A stretch of 64,000 nucleotides of DNA from Streptomyces kaniharaensis (GTDB lineage Bacteria > Actinomycetota > Actinomycetes > Streptomycetales > Streptomycetaceae): assembly GCF_009569385.1 (NCBI RefSeq), contig NZ_WBOF01000001.1, positions 1,550,001-1,614,000 of the forward strand, written 5' to 3'. This document shows, piece after piece, positions 32,909-40,966 of this stretch. Position 1 is the stretch's first letter; each line of letters opens with the position of its first letter. The notes under the pieces were generated by a model. That model was not told where the DNA came from, ran no database searches, and saw nothing but the letters and a program-made list of their open reading frames with translations. A program made the translations under genes and the position numbers.

Positions 32909-34423
32909 ATGAGCAGCAGCTCGCGCCGGCGGCGATTCCTGCGGACCGCCATCGGCCTGGCCGCCGTCCTGGTGCTGTCCGTCGTGGGCGCCGGCGCCTG
33001 GTTCTACCACCGGCTGGACCACAACATCACCACCTTCGACGCGGGGGGTGTCGCCACCGAGCGCCCGCCGGCCCCCGTCCCGGTCACCCCGGGCGCCCAG
33101 GTGCCGGTCAACGTCCTGCTGCTCGGCTCCGACACCCGCGACGAGGGCAACAGCTCGCTCGGCGGCGGCGACGAGGGCGTCGGCCACTCGGACACCGCGA
33201 TCCTGCTGCACGTCTACGCCGACCACAAGCACGCCGTCGGCGTCTCGATACCCCGGGACACCCTGGTCACCATCCCGTCCTGCAAGCTGCCGACCGGCAC
33301 CTGGACCGCGCCGAAGACCGACCAGATGTTCAACTCGGCCTTCACAATCGGGGAATTCGCCAAGGGCAACCCCGCCTGCACGCAGAACACCGTGGAGGCG
33401 CTGACCGGGCTGCGGATCGATCACACCGTCGTGGTCGACTTCAAGGGCGCCGCCGCGATGACCGAGGCCCTCGGCGGCGTGGACGCCTGCGTCCCCAACG
33501 ACGTCAACGAGTACGGCATCCACCTCAAGAAGGGCCTGCAGAAGCTCTCCGGGCAGTCCGCCGTGGACTACCTGCGGGCGCGCCACGGCATCGGCGACAG
33601 CTCCGACATCGGCCGGATGAAGCGCCAGCAGGCCTTCCTCTCCTCGATGATCAAGAAGGTCCAGGGCCAGGGCTTCTCGCTGCCCACCCTGCTGCCGCTC
33701 GCCGACGCGGCCACCAAGTCCCTCACCGTGGACGAGGGGCTCGGCACCGCGATGAAGCTGGTGGACTTCGCCCGCTCGGTGCAGGACATCAAGCTCTCCG
33801 ACGTCACCTTCGTCACCGCGCCCTGGCGCTTCGCCGGGGAGCGGGTCCGGCTGGTGCAACCGGACGCCAACACCCTCTGGAAGCTCCTGAAGGAGGACCG
33901 CACCCTGGACGGGCAGAGCACCGCCGGGACGAGCGCGGCGACCGCCTCCCCCACCGCGACGCCCGCCACGACCGCGCCGCTCACCCCCGAGCAGGCCGCG
34001 GCGCCGGTGGTCGTGGTCAACGGGGTCGGCACCTCCGGGCTGGCCGGCTCGGGCGCGGAGGCACTCAAGGCCCGGGGCTTCCAGAACGTCTCGCTCGGCG
34101 CGACCACCGGCGGGCGGCTGCAGACCGAGGTCGCGTACGACCCGGCGATGAAGGCCGCCGCCGACCAGGTGGCCGCGCTCTTCCCCGGGGCCCGGGCGGT
34201 CGAGGAGCCGGGCGCCGAGTCGATCACCGTCACCCTCGGCCGCGACTTCCGGCCCGCCGGCACCCAGCTGAACTCCGTGGACGGCCCGAGCCCGAGCCCG
34301 AGTCTGAGCCCGAGCTCGGCCCCGTCCACGCCCGGCGCCACGCCGAGCGGCGTCCCGTCCGGCATAGCCGAGAACTCCCGCAACGCCGACACCGATCCCT
34401 GCGCCAACCTCACCTTCGGCTGA
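32909..34423 (+). CDS. LytR-CpsA-Psr (LCP) family glycopolymer ligase
   Basis: A 504-residue membrane-anchored LCP protein. LCP enzymes transfer lipid-linked glycopolymers (teichoic acid, arabinogalactan, capsule) to peptidoglycan outside the cell. An Arg-rich start and one membrane helix (about residues 10-32) precede the LCP domain: VNVLLLGSDTRDE with catalytic Asp/Arg, HSDTAILLHV, VSIPRDTLV, GGVDACVP and DYLRARHGIGDSSDIGRMKRQQ in pieces. A LytR_C domain follows (APVVVVNGVGTSGLAGSGAEAL), then a Ser/Pro-rich tail. The ATG at 32909 is preferred to an ATG at 32861. It converges on the sortase end of the surface-glycan operon, with 30 bases between stops. Confidence 0.9.
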   Translation: MSSSSRRRRFLRTAIGLAAVLVLSVVGAGAWFYHRLDHNITTFDAGGVATERPPAPVPVTPGAQVPVNVLLLGSDTRDEGNSSLGGGDEGVGHSDTAILLHVYADHKHAVGVSIPRDTLVTIPSCKLPTGTWTAPKTDQMFNSAFTIGEFAKGNPACTQNTVEALTGLRIDHTVVVDFKGAAAMTEALGGVDACVPNDVNEYGIHLKKGLQKLSGQSAVDYLRARHGIGDSSDIGRMKRQQAFLSSMIKKVQGQGFSLPTLLPLADAATKSLTVDEGLGTAMKLVDFARSVQDIKLSDVTFVTAPWRFAGERVRLVQPDANTLWKLLKEDRTLDGQSTAGTSAATASPTATPATTAPLTPEQAAAPVVVVNGVGTSGLAGSGAEALKARGFQNVSLGATTGGRLQTEVAYDPAMKAAADQVAALFPGARAVEEPGAESITVTLGRDFRPAGTQLNSVDGPSPSPSLSPSSAPSTPGATPSGVPSGIAENSRNADTDPCANLTFG

Positions 34424-34453
34424 GCCGCTGCCACGTACCGCCGCCGCACACCG

Positions 34454-35242
34454 TCACGACCCGCCCGTCCCCTTGGCGACGCGCTCGAGGTGCCCCCACC
34501 AGATCAGCCGGTACTTCGAGGTGAACTCCGGCGTGCACGTGGTCAGGGTGATGTACCTGCCCGGCTTGTTGTAACCGCCCTGGGACGGCACCGGATCGAG
34601 CACCGAGTAGTTGTCGGCACCCGTCTGCGGCAGCTCCAGGTCCAGGACGTACTGGTACGAGGCCGACGCCGTCTCGACCAGCACGGTGTCCCCCGGCCGT
34701 AGCTCGTTGATGTAGCGGAACGGCTCCCCGTGCGTGTTGCGGTGCGCGGCCAGCCCGAAGTTGCCCTCCTCCCCGGGCAACTGGGTGTCCTCGTAGTGGC
34801 CCACCGCGCCGGTGTTGAGGATCGACGCCTTGTCGACGCCCTCCTTCACCGTGAAGCGGTACGGGTGGCCCAGCTGCTCCAGGTGCGGGATGGAGATGGC
34901 CGCGATGTCCTGCCCCGGGGTGGGGCGCGGCTCGGGGCTCCGGCTCGTCCCGCTCGGCGCCGGGCTGGCGGACGGCTGGGGCAGCGACGGCTTGCCCGAC
35001 GGCACGGGCACCGGCTGCCGCACGAGCGCCGGACCGGGCTCGCTCCCGGAGCCTGCCGGCACGGAGCCCTCGGGGAACAGGAACCCACCGGTCGCCGCGC
35101 ACAGCACCACGCACAGGGCGATCCACCGCCGGTCCAAGCGGTACCCGCGCACGGCCTCAGCGGGCTCGGCACTCGGCACGGCACCGGCCTCGGCACCGGG
35201 CCCGGCACCGCCGTCGTCGGGAGTGGGGGCGGGGGCGGTCAT
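34454..35242 (-). CDS. Class E sortase
   Basis: A 262-residue transpeptidase that cleaves LAxTG-type signals and joins proteins to the cell wall. A cytosolic leader and membrane helix (about residues 40-57) are followed by a Pro/Ser linker and the sortase fold: His167 in LAAHRNTHGEPF, Cys236 in ITLTTCTPEF and Arg245 in KYRLIWWGHL. The pattern fits the streptomycete class E. The start overlaps the stop of the upstream GT2 gene by four bases, making it the last gene of the operon whose first gene encodes an LAETG protein. That protein is therefore its likely substrate. Confidence 0.93.
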   Translation of the reverse strand: MTAPAPTPDDGGAGPGAEAGAVPSAEPAEAVRGYRLDRRWIALCVVLCAATGGFLFPEGSVPAGSGSEPGPALVRQPVPVPSGKPSLPQPSASPAPSGTSRSPEPRPTPGQDIAAISIPHLEQLGHPYRFTVKEGVDKASILNTGAVGHYEDTQLPGEEGNFGLAAHRNTHGEPFRYINELRPGDTVLVETASASYQYVLDLELPQTGADNYSVLDPVPSQGGYNKPGRYITLTTCTPEFTSKYRLIWWGHLERVAKGTGGS

Positions 35243-36093
35243 CGGCGAGGAGCCCGGCCGGAAACCAGCAGGGCGGTCGCGACGGCGGCGAACTCACAGC
35301 TCTTGAGCAGCAGCATGCCGCCCACCAGCAACGGATCCCGGCTGATGCGCCAGCCCCTCACCGCCAGCCCCACCAGCCGCGCGGGGCTGGCCTGGGCGGC
35401 GAAGTCCCGGGGGTGCTTGGCGGCGTAGGAGCGGGCCGTCCTCGCGTAGCGCGCCTTCTTCCGCATCGTCCCCCGCAGGGTCGTCCGCCCCTCGTCGTGC
35501 ACCAGGACGCCGGTGGTCGTACCCACCCGTGCTCCGGTGGCCCGCACCCGCAGGTCGAGGTCCCTGTCCTCCGCCCAGACGAGGGCCTCGTCGTGCCCGC
35601 CGATCCGGTCGTAGAGCTCGCGGCGCAGACACCGCAGCGCCTCGACCTTCTGGTCGCCGGTGTAGCAGCGCTTCTCCAGCACCTTGCAGCGGCCCCAGAA
35701 ACCCTCGCCCACGGACACCTCGGGGATCACCAGCGCGTCGAACTCCTGGCTGTCGATCAGGTGCCGGCACTCCGCGAGCAGTCCGGGGCTCGCCGTCATG
35801 TCGGAGTCGAGGTGCAGGACCACCGCCCCGGACGCCTGGGCGGCCGCCCTGCGCCGGCCCGCCGCCCTCGACGGGTTGTCACGCAGCACCCGCACGTCCA
35901 GCCCCCGCTCCTGGAACGCCAGGGCCACGCGCCGGACGGAGTCACGGGAGCGGACGTCCTCATTCACCAGCACCTCCACGCCGGGGCAGTCCTGACTCAC
36001 CAGCGAGTCGAGCAGTCTCGTCACCTGCGGCGTGCTGTCCCTGGTCGGAACGACCACCGAGATCAGCGGGCGCCTGGCGGGGGAAGGAATCAT
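35239..36093 (-). CDS. GT2 family glycosyltransferase
   Basis: A 284-residue glycosyltransferase of the GT-A fold, family 2. The nucleotide-sugar fold starts immediately (RPLISVVVPTRDS, residues 8-20); the metal-binding motif is HLDSDMTAS (about residue 120), and EDRDLDLRV contains the catalytic acidic residues. The C-terminus has a hydrophobic stretch that may touch the membrane. The ATG at 36093 has GGAGG seven bases upstream and is the latest start that keeps the fold intact, so the gene overlaps the upstream AftD-like gene by 134 bases in another frame. It overlaps the sortase start by four bases. Confidence 0.9.
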   Translation of the reverse strand: MIPSPARRPLISVVVPTRDSTPQVTRLLDSLVSQDCPGVEVLVNEDVRSRDSVRRVALAFQERGLDVRVLRDNPSRAAGRRRAAAQASGAVVLHLDSDMTASPGLLAECRHLIDSQEFDALVIPEVSVGEGFWGRCKVLEKRCYTGDQKVEALRCLRRELYDRIGGHDEALVWAEDRDLDLRVRATGARVGTTTGVLVHDEGRTTLRGTMRKKARYARTARSYAAKHPRDFAAQASPARLVGLAVRGWRISRDPLLVGGMLLLKSCEFAAVATALLVSGRAPRR

Positions 36094-39000
36094 CCAAGGC
36101 CTCCGGGGAGTCGTGCCCAGACCGCTCGGACGCGGCACTGGAGGGGGCGGTTCGTACGGGTTCGGCATCGAGGACCGCCGGGCTCCGGCGGGCGCCCCAC
36201 CGGTGCCGCAGCAGGGGTTCGACCATCGCCAGCAGCAGGACGGCGGACAACCCGACGGCCCAGCGCCACCACCGGTCCGGGCCGAAGTCGACACGAAGCT
36301 CGGCGTCCCCCTTGCCGCTCACCAGCCAGGCCGCGCGGTAGCCGTCCGCCTCGACCGGGCGCGCGGTCCAGCCGGCAGGCAGTCCCGTGAGCCGCCAGCG
36401 GGTGTCGGAGGACTCCGGCAGCGCCACGACGGCCGCGCCGTCCACCCCCGCGAGGTTGACCCGGTAGTCGGCCGCTCCGATCCGGGTGAGGCGCGGCCCA
36501 CCCGTGGCGGCGGCCGGCTTGTCGGGATCGATCTTGACGGTCAGCGGCGAAGCGACGGGAGCGAACCGGATGTCGTCGTACTCCACCACGGTGGTGCCGG
36601 CCTCGGTCCCGTCGGCGTAAAGATAGAGAGCCGTGTCGACGGTTCCGGGCCGGACGGTCAGGACCGTCTCGAAGCTGTTCCACTGCGCGCTGTCCACCAT
36701 GTGCGGGAGGAGCGCGCACCGGTTCGGCCCGTCCTGCCAGAGACAGAGCCGGGCCGGGCTGCCGGAGAGCGTCCGGTAGCGCAGGGAGATCCGGTAGCTG
36801 CCCGTCCCGCCGGCGGTGCCGGGGTCGGCGGAGCCCGCCAGCACCGTGACGCAGGCGGCATGGGCCTTGGCCTCCAGCCGGACCCCGGTCGCACCGAGCC
36901 GGGCGGCCGACAGCCCGGTGGCCTGGTAGCCCCGGTCGTCGCGCCGGCCGCAGTCCTGCAGGCCGCTCAGTGCCAGCCGGGACCCGTCGAGCTCGGGCTG
37001 CACACCCTCCACCACGTGCCGACCCGCGGCAGCGTGCCAGGACACGTCGGCTGGCGGCGAGGCAGGAGCCTTCACACTGCCCGCCACCCTCAACGCCGTG
37101 GCCACGGGGTCGCGGTACTCCACGATGCCGGGCTGGCTCCCCACTCCGTCGGCGTAGCCGTACAGCCTGAGGGAGTCGGTACCGGGCTCCACGCGGACCG
37201 CGGCGGTCCAGGTCTGCCAACCCGGGTCGGCGGGCAGTCGGCGGGCCGTCGCGCAGGTGTCCGGCCCGGCCTGCCAGAGACAGACCCGGGGGCCGTCGCC
37301 ACTCACCGTGCGATAGGTCAGCGAGACGGACAGCAGGCCGTCGTCGGGGACGGCGCGCAGCGGCAACGTGATGCAGGAGGTGCCCGAAACGGCACGGACG
37401 GACCAGCTGCCGTCCGCACCCCGCTCCACCGGCCGGCCCGGATGCTCGCCGCCGCAGCCTCCGTCGGACTGCCTGGACTGGTCGGCGACGAGGTTGCCGC
37501 CGTCGGGCACCGCGACCGCGACCGACTCCCCGAGCCCCACTCCCACCGGCACGCCCGGCTGCCAGGGGTGCATGGTCTGGCCGACCAGCAGCGCGGCCGG
37601 CTTCGTGTCGGTGCGGCCGGTGAGCGGAATCCGCAGGGCCGGACCGGTCGGGAGCGCGGCGCCGTCGATCACGATCTTCTGGGCCTCGGAGAGCAGCACC
37701 TCGGACGAGCCCCGCTCGCTGCGGTACTCGGGCAGGTAGCTGGTCGGTACCGGCCGCGCGAGCGAGACCCGGTAGTCTCCGGCCCGCCGTAGATCGACGG
37801 ACTGGGATCCGGTGGTCGTGAAGGCCAGGCGCGCGCCGTCGACGGGTGCCGTCGGGTCGTCGGTGGTGGCAGCACCCTTGGCGGCGGCTTCGGCGGCCGC
37901 CTTCGCGTCCGTCGGCCGGTTGAGCACCAGGGAGTCCACCTGCCGTGCCGGGGCAGGGAGTTCGTAGAGATCGGCGACCTCGGTGGCATCGCTGCGCCGG
38001 ACACCGGGCAGCGCGGCGAGCGCCGCGCCGAGCTTGTCCGCATCGGCGGTCGGCAGGTCTCCGGGCGTGGTCGTCAGGTCGTGGCGGATGATCACCTGGC
38101 CGACGTCGAGGGCCCGCAGCGCGCCGATCGCGGTGTCGGTCTCGCCGTCGCCGAGGCTCTGCTCCACCAGGGTCAGCAGCTCCGCGAGCCGGGGCGAGGA
38201 GTCGAAGTATCCGCCGGGCAGCCGCTGGAGGAGCGGCCGGGTGAGCAGCTGCTGGGGCACGGTGTCGGCGCCGTGGTAACCCCAGGTGGTGAGCGACTGG
38301 TAGTAGCTCTGCAGCGGAAGTTCGAGCACCTTCCCGGGCGCACCGGACGTGTTGGCCCGCTTCGCGATCTCCAGCCACGGTGCCGGGACGGCCACCGACG
38401 CCGAGGGCAGCGGCGGGCGCGGCCAGCTGACCAGGGCCCCCGTCCACAGCGGCCAGGGGTAGGCGATGGCAACGGCCACCAGCGTGCCCGTGACGGCCGT
38501 CGACCAGCCACGCCACCGGGAGGACGCGGTCGGCACCTCGTCCAGTGCCCGCTGCACGGCCGCACCGGCCAGCAGCGCCACGACCAGGACGAGCAGCACG
38601 CCGAACTTGCTCATCGGTTCGCGGAACAGCCACATGCCCGGAACGTGGCTGTACAGCCAGCCGTTGAGGCCGGCAAGCGGCGAGTGCAGGCCCTTGCAGA
38701 GCAGGACCAGCACCCCGCCGACGGCGGCGAGCCCGCGCATCGCCCACTTGGTCCGGCGCGACCCCGGCGGGAGCGCGGCACCGAGCAGCGCGAGGAGCGG
38801 CACCGCCCAGCGCAGGGCCGCCCAGGGCTGCCGGTCCATGGCCGGGGCGAACGGGTAGTACTCGGGGTGGCTCCAGCCCCAGTGCGCGTTGAGCGCGACG
38901 ATGTTGCCGAGCGTGTTGCGGGCCTGGGTCCACGTCCAGGCCTGCACATTGGTCTGCGCGCTGAACGAGGTGCCCCCGCCGCCGCCCTGAAGGGTGACGA

Positions 39001-39835
39001 GCTCCGGAACGAGCCACCACAGTTGCAGGCCGAGGGCCACCGGCGCGGCCCGAAGCACCAGGACGAGGACGGGGCGCAGCCGTCCCCCGGTCAGCGGCAC
39101 GCACGCCGCGCCGAGCGCGACGACGCCGAGCGCGACGACGGCCAGCAGCGGGGGATTCATCCCGAGGTAGCACAGCGGAAGCGTGGTCAGCGCGACCGTC
39201 CGGACCCTGACCCGCCTGCCCTGGGCCGCGCGCAGGAGGTGCCCGCCGAGGAAGGCCGTCAGCGCGCCGGCCAGAGCCGGGAGGGGATTCAGCAGGGAGA
39301 CCAGCTGATAGGCGTTGACGACGGACAGCACGCCCGCGCTGGCCGCCGCCACCGGCCGGGAGAGCCAGCAGGACGCGAGGTAGGAGGTCCCGGCCGCCGC
39401 CGCACCGAGGATCAGCGCGTACAACAGCAGCTGGGCGAACGGCGCACCGAGGCCGGTCAGCTCGCACAGCTTGATCAGCACCACGTCGGGAAGCCGGGCG
39501 ACCTCGTAGGACGGCCCGCCCGCGCCGATGGTCTGGTGCCCCCAGATGCTGCCCAGCTCCGCGGTGAGGTTGGCCCGTACGAACGGCCCGACGTCTCCGG
39601 TGGCGAAGTGGTGGCCCGGCCGGTACCAGCTGACCGGAAGGGCCGCCCCGGCCGCCGCCGGCAGTGCGTAGCGCACCAGCACGTCCCGGTGCCGGTGCGC
39701 CCAGCCGGCCGTGGCCGCGGCGGCCCTTCGGAGGAGAGTCAGGAACATGACGACCGCACGGTGCGTCGGGTGAGGAATCGCCTGTCCCGCCGCACCGTGC
39801 GTCGCATCCGAGGTGGTGTCACTGCCCGCGATCAA
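35960..39835 (-). CDS. AftD-like GT-C membrane glycosyltransferase with carbohydrate-binding repeats
   Basis: A 1291-residue protein resembling alpha-(1->3)-arabinofuranosyltransferase (AftD/DUF3367 family), polyprenyl-phosphate-sugar-dependent enzymes acting outside the membrane. Residues to about 480 hold many membrane helices, with an acidic residue in HFATGDVGPFVRAN near the start (GT-C type) and GWSHPEYYPFAP. An extracytoplasmic part follows, with two related beta-rich modules near 830-930 and 1010-1110, each with LxYRT-x-SG, CLWQ-x-GP and a second Cys. A final membrane helix (WAVGLSAVLLLAMVEPLL) leads to a cytosolic tail. Start is a TTG at 39835 overlapping the GT4 stop; an ATG at 39748 is the alternative. 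The donor sugar is not proven. Confidence 0.82.
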   Translation of the reverse strand: MIAGSDTTSDATHGAAGQAIPHPTHRAVVMFLTLLRRAAAATAGWAHRHRDVLVRYALPAAAGAALPVSWYRPGHHFATGDVGPFVRANLTAELGSIWGHQTIGAGGPSYEVARLPDVVLIKLCELTGLGAPFAQLLLYALILGAAAAGTSYLASCWLSRPVAAASAGVLSVVNAYQLVSLLNPLPALAGALTAFLGGHLLRAAQGRRVRVRTVALTTLPLCYLGMNPPLLAVVALGVVALGAACVPLTGGRLRPVLVLVLRAAPVALGLQLWWLVPELVTLQGGGGGTSFSAQTNVQAWTWTQARNTLGNIVALNAHWGWSHPEYYPFAPAMDRQPWAALRWAVPLLALLGAALPPGSRRTKWAMRGLAAVGGVLVLLCKGLHSPLAGLNGWLYSHVPGMWLFREPMSKFGVLLVLVVALLAGAAVQRALDEVPTASSRWRGWSTAVTGTLVAVAIAYPWPLWTGALVSWPRPPLPSASVAVPAPWLEIAKRANTSGAPGKVLELPLQSYYQSLTTWGYHGADTVPQQLLTRPLLQRLPGGYFDSSPRLAELLTLVEQSLGDGETDTAIGALRALDVGQVIIRHDLTTTPGDLPTADADKLGAALAALPGVRRSDATEVADLYELPAPARQVDSLVLNRPTDAKAAAEAAAKGAATTDDPTAPVDGARLAFTTTGSQSVDLRRAGDYRVSLARPVPTSYLPEYRSERGSSEVLLSEAQKIVIDGAALPTGPALRIPLTGRTDTKPAALLVGQTMHPWQPGVPVGVGLGESVAVAVPDGGNLVADQSRQSDGGCGGEHPGRPVERGADGSWSVRAVSGTSCITLPLRAVPDDGLLSVSLTYRTVSGDGPRVCLWQAGPDTCATARRLPADPGWQTWTAAVRVEPGTDSLRLYGYADGVGSQPGIVEYRDPVATALRVAGSVKAPASPPADVSWHAAAGRHVVEGVQPELDGSRLALSGLQDCGRRDDRGYQATGLSAARLGATGVRLEAKAHAACVTVLAGSADPGTAGGTGSYRISLRYRTLSGSPARLCLWQDGPNRCALLPHMVDSAQWNSFETVLTVRPGTVDTALYLYADGTEAGTTVVEYDDIRFAPVASPLTVKIDPDKPAAATGGPRLTRIGAADYRVNLAGVDGAAVVALPESSDTRWRLTGLPAGWTARPVEADGYRAAWLVSGKGDAELRVDFGPDRWWRWAVGLSAVLLLAMVEPLLRHRWGARRSPAVLDAEPVRTAPSSAASERSGHDSPEALDDSFPRQAPADLGGRSDQGQHAAGDETARLAGESGLPRRGGAGE

Positions 39836-40962
39836 TGCTGCCGTCCCGACACGTGCTCCAGGGATGCGGCGTGCCCGGTGCCGGATTCCCTTCCCAGCAG
39901 CCCGGCGGCCTGGAGGGCGGTGGCCAGGAACCGGTCGGCCAGTTCGTCCCAGGACACCGCCCCGCCCGGCCAGCCCTGCTCCGCCGGCTCGGCGACCAGC
40001 CCGGGCAGTTTTCGCGCCAGGGTCGCCGCGAGCGCCCGCGGATTGGGAGGCACGAGCACCCCGCCGGCCGCCGGCACCGAGTCGCGCAGGCCGGGCCGGT
40101 CGTAGCCGATCGTCGGCACGCCCATGGCGGCCGCCTCGTCCACCACCAGGGCCCAGCCCTCCCGCAGCGACGTGGCGACCAGCACGTGCGACTCGGCCAG
40201 CAGCCGGTCACGGACCTCGTCGGAAACGCGGCCGTGGAAGGTCACGCCCTCGGGCGCCGTGCGCTCCAGCCGCTCGCGCTGCGGCCCGTCCCCGACGATC
40301 CACAGCTGCGCCGCGGGCAGGTCGCGGCGCAGCCGGCGGAACGCCTCGATGGCGTGGTCCACCTGCTTGACCGGAGCCAGCCGGCCCACGCTGATCACGG
40401 TGGGCCGCGCCTGGCGGGGGATGGCGGGACGCGGCCGCCTGGAGATGCCCTCCGGGACCAGCCAGATGTCCCGGATCCCGTACTCGCGCAGGGAGTCCGA
40501 GCTGGAGGCGGACACCGTCAGGACCGGGGTGCGGCGAAGCGAGTGCAACCAGAGGGGCTCCGCCAGGTACCGTCCGGCCCACGACAGGGGAGGCGGGAAC
40601 TCGGCCGACCAGATCTCACGGGCCACCTGGTGCACCAGTGCGACCACCGGCGTCCCGCCGGCCCAGCTGGCGCAACCGAACGGCCTGGTGTTGACCTCGT
40701 CGATGAGCAGGTCGAAGCGGCCCGCCCCGTGTCTGGCGTACCAGGCGCGGGCAGCCGCGTAGACCCCCAGCTTCCCGCCCCGGCGCACCACCGTCACGCC
40801 CTCGCGCCGCTCCTGCTCGGGCGCCCCGTCGACCGCACCGGCGAACCAGGTGACCTGGTGCCCGGCGGCCGCCCAGCGGGTGAGCACCTCCCGGGTGTAC
40901 GTCTCGGCGCCCCCGGCGGTCGGATGGGCGCAGTCCTTCCAGTTGAACAGGCAGATTCGCAT
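39832..40962 (-). CDS. GT4 family glycosyltransferase
   Basis: A 376-residue GT-B fold glycosyltransferase, family 4. The N-terminal acceptor domain begins RICLFNWKDCAHPTAGGAE with the glycine-rich loop, and the donor domain has SVGRLAPVKQVDHAIEAF, LWIVGDGPQ, and the EX7E-like region TSLREGWALVVDEAAAMG. It would act on the cytosolic face using a nucleotide sugar. Four bases separate it from the flippase-GT2 gene, and its stop overlaps the TTG start of the AftD-like gene, so it is an internal operon gene. Sugar specificity is unknown. Confidence 0.93.
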   Translation of the reverse strand: MRICLFNWKDCAHPTAGGAETYTREVLTRWAAAGHQVTWFAGAVDGAPEQERREGVTVVRRGGKLGVYAAARAWYARHGAGRFDLLIDEVNTRPFGCASWAGGTPVVALVHQVAREIWSAEFPPPLSWAGRYLAEPLWLHSLRRTPVLTVSASSSDSLREYGIRDIWLVPEGISRRPRPAIPRQARPTVISVGRLAPVKQVDHAIEAFRRLRRDLPAAQLWIVGDGPQRERLERTAPEGVTFHGRVSDEVRDRLLAESHVLVATSLREGWALVVDEAAAMGVPTIGYDRPGLRDSVPAAGGVLVPPNPRALAATLARKLPGLVAEPAEQGWPGGAVSWDELADRFLATALQAAGLLGRESGTGHAASLEHVSGRQH

Positions 40963-40966
40963 GGCC

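Noticed and set aside
36032..37792. A 586-codon plus-strand open frame opposite the AftD-like gene
   Set aside because: Low-complexity shadow; the minus-strand frame has coherent membrane helices and repeated modules.
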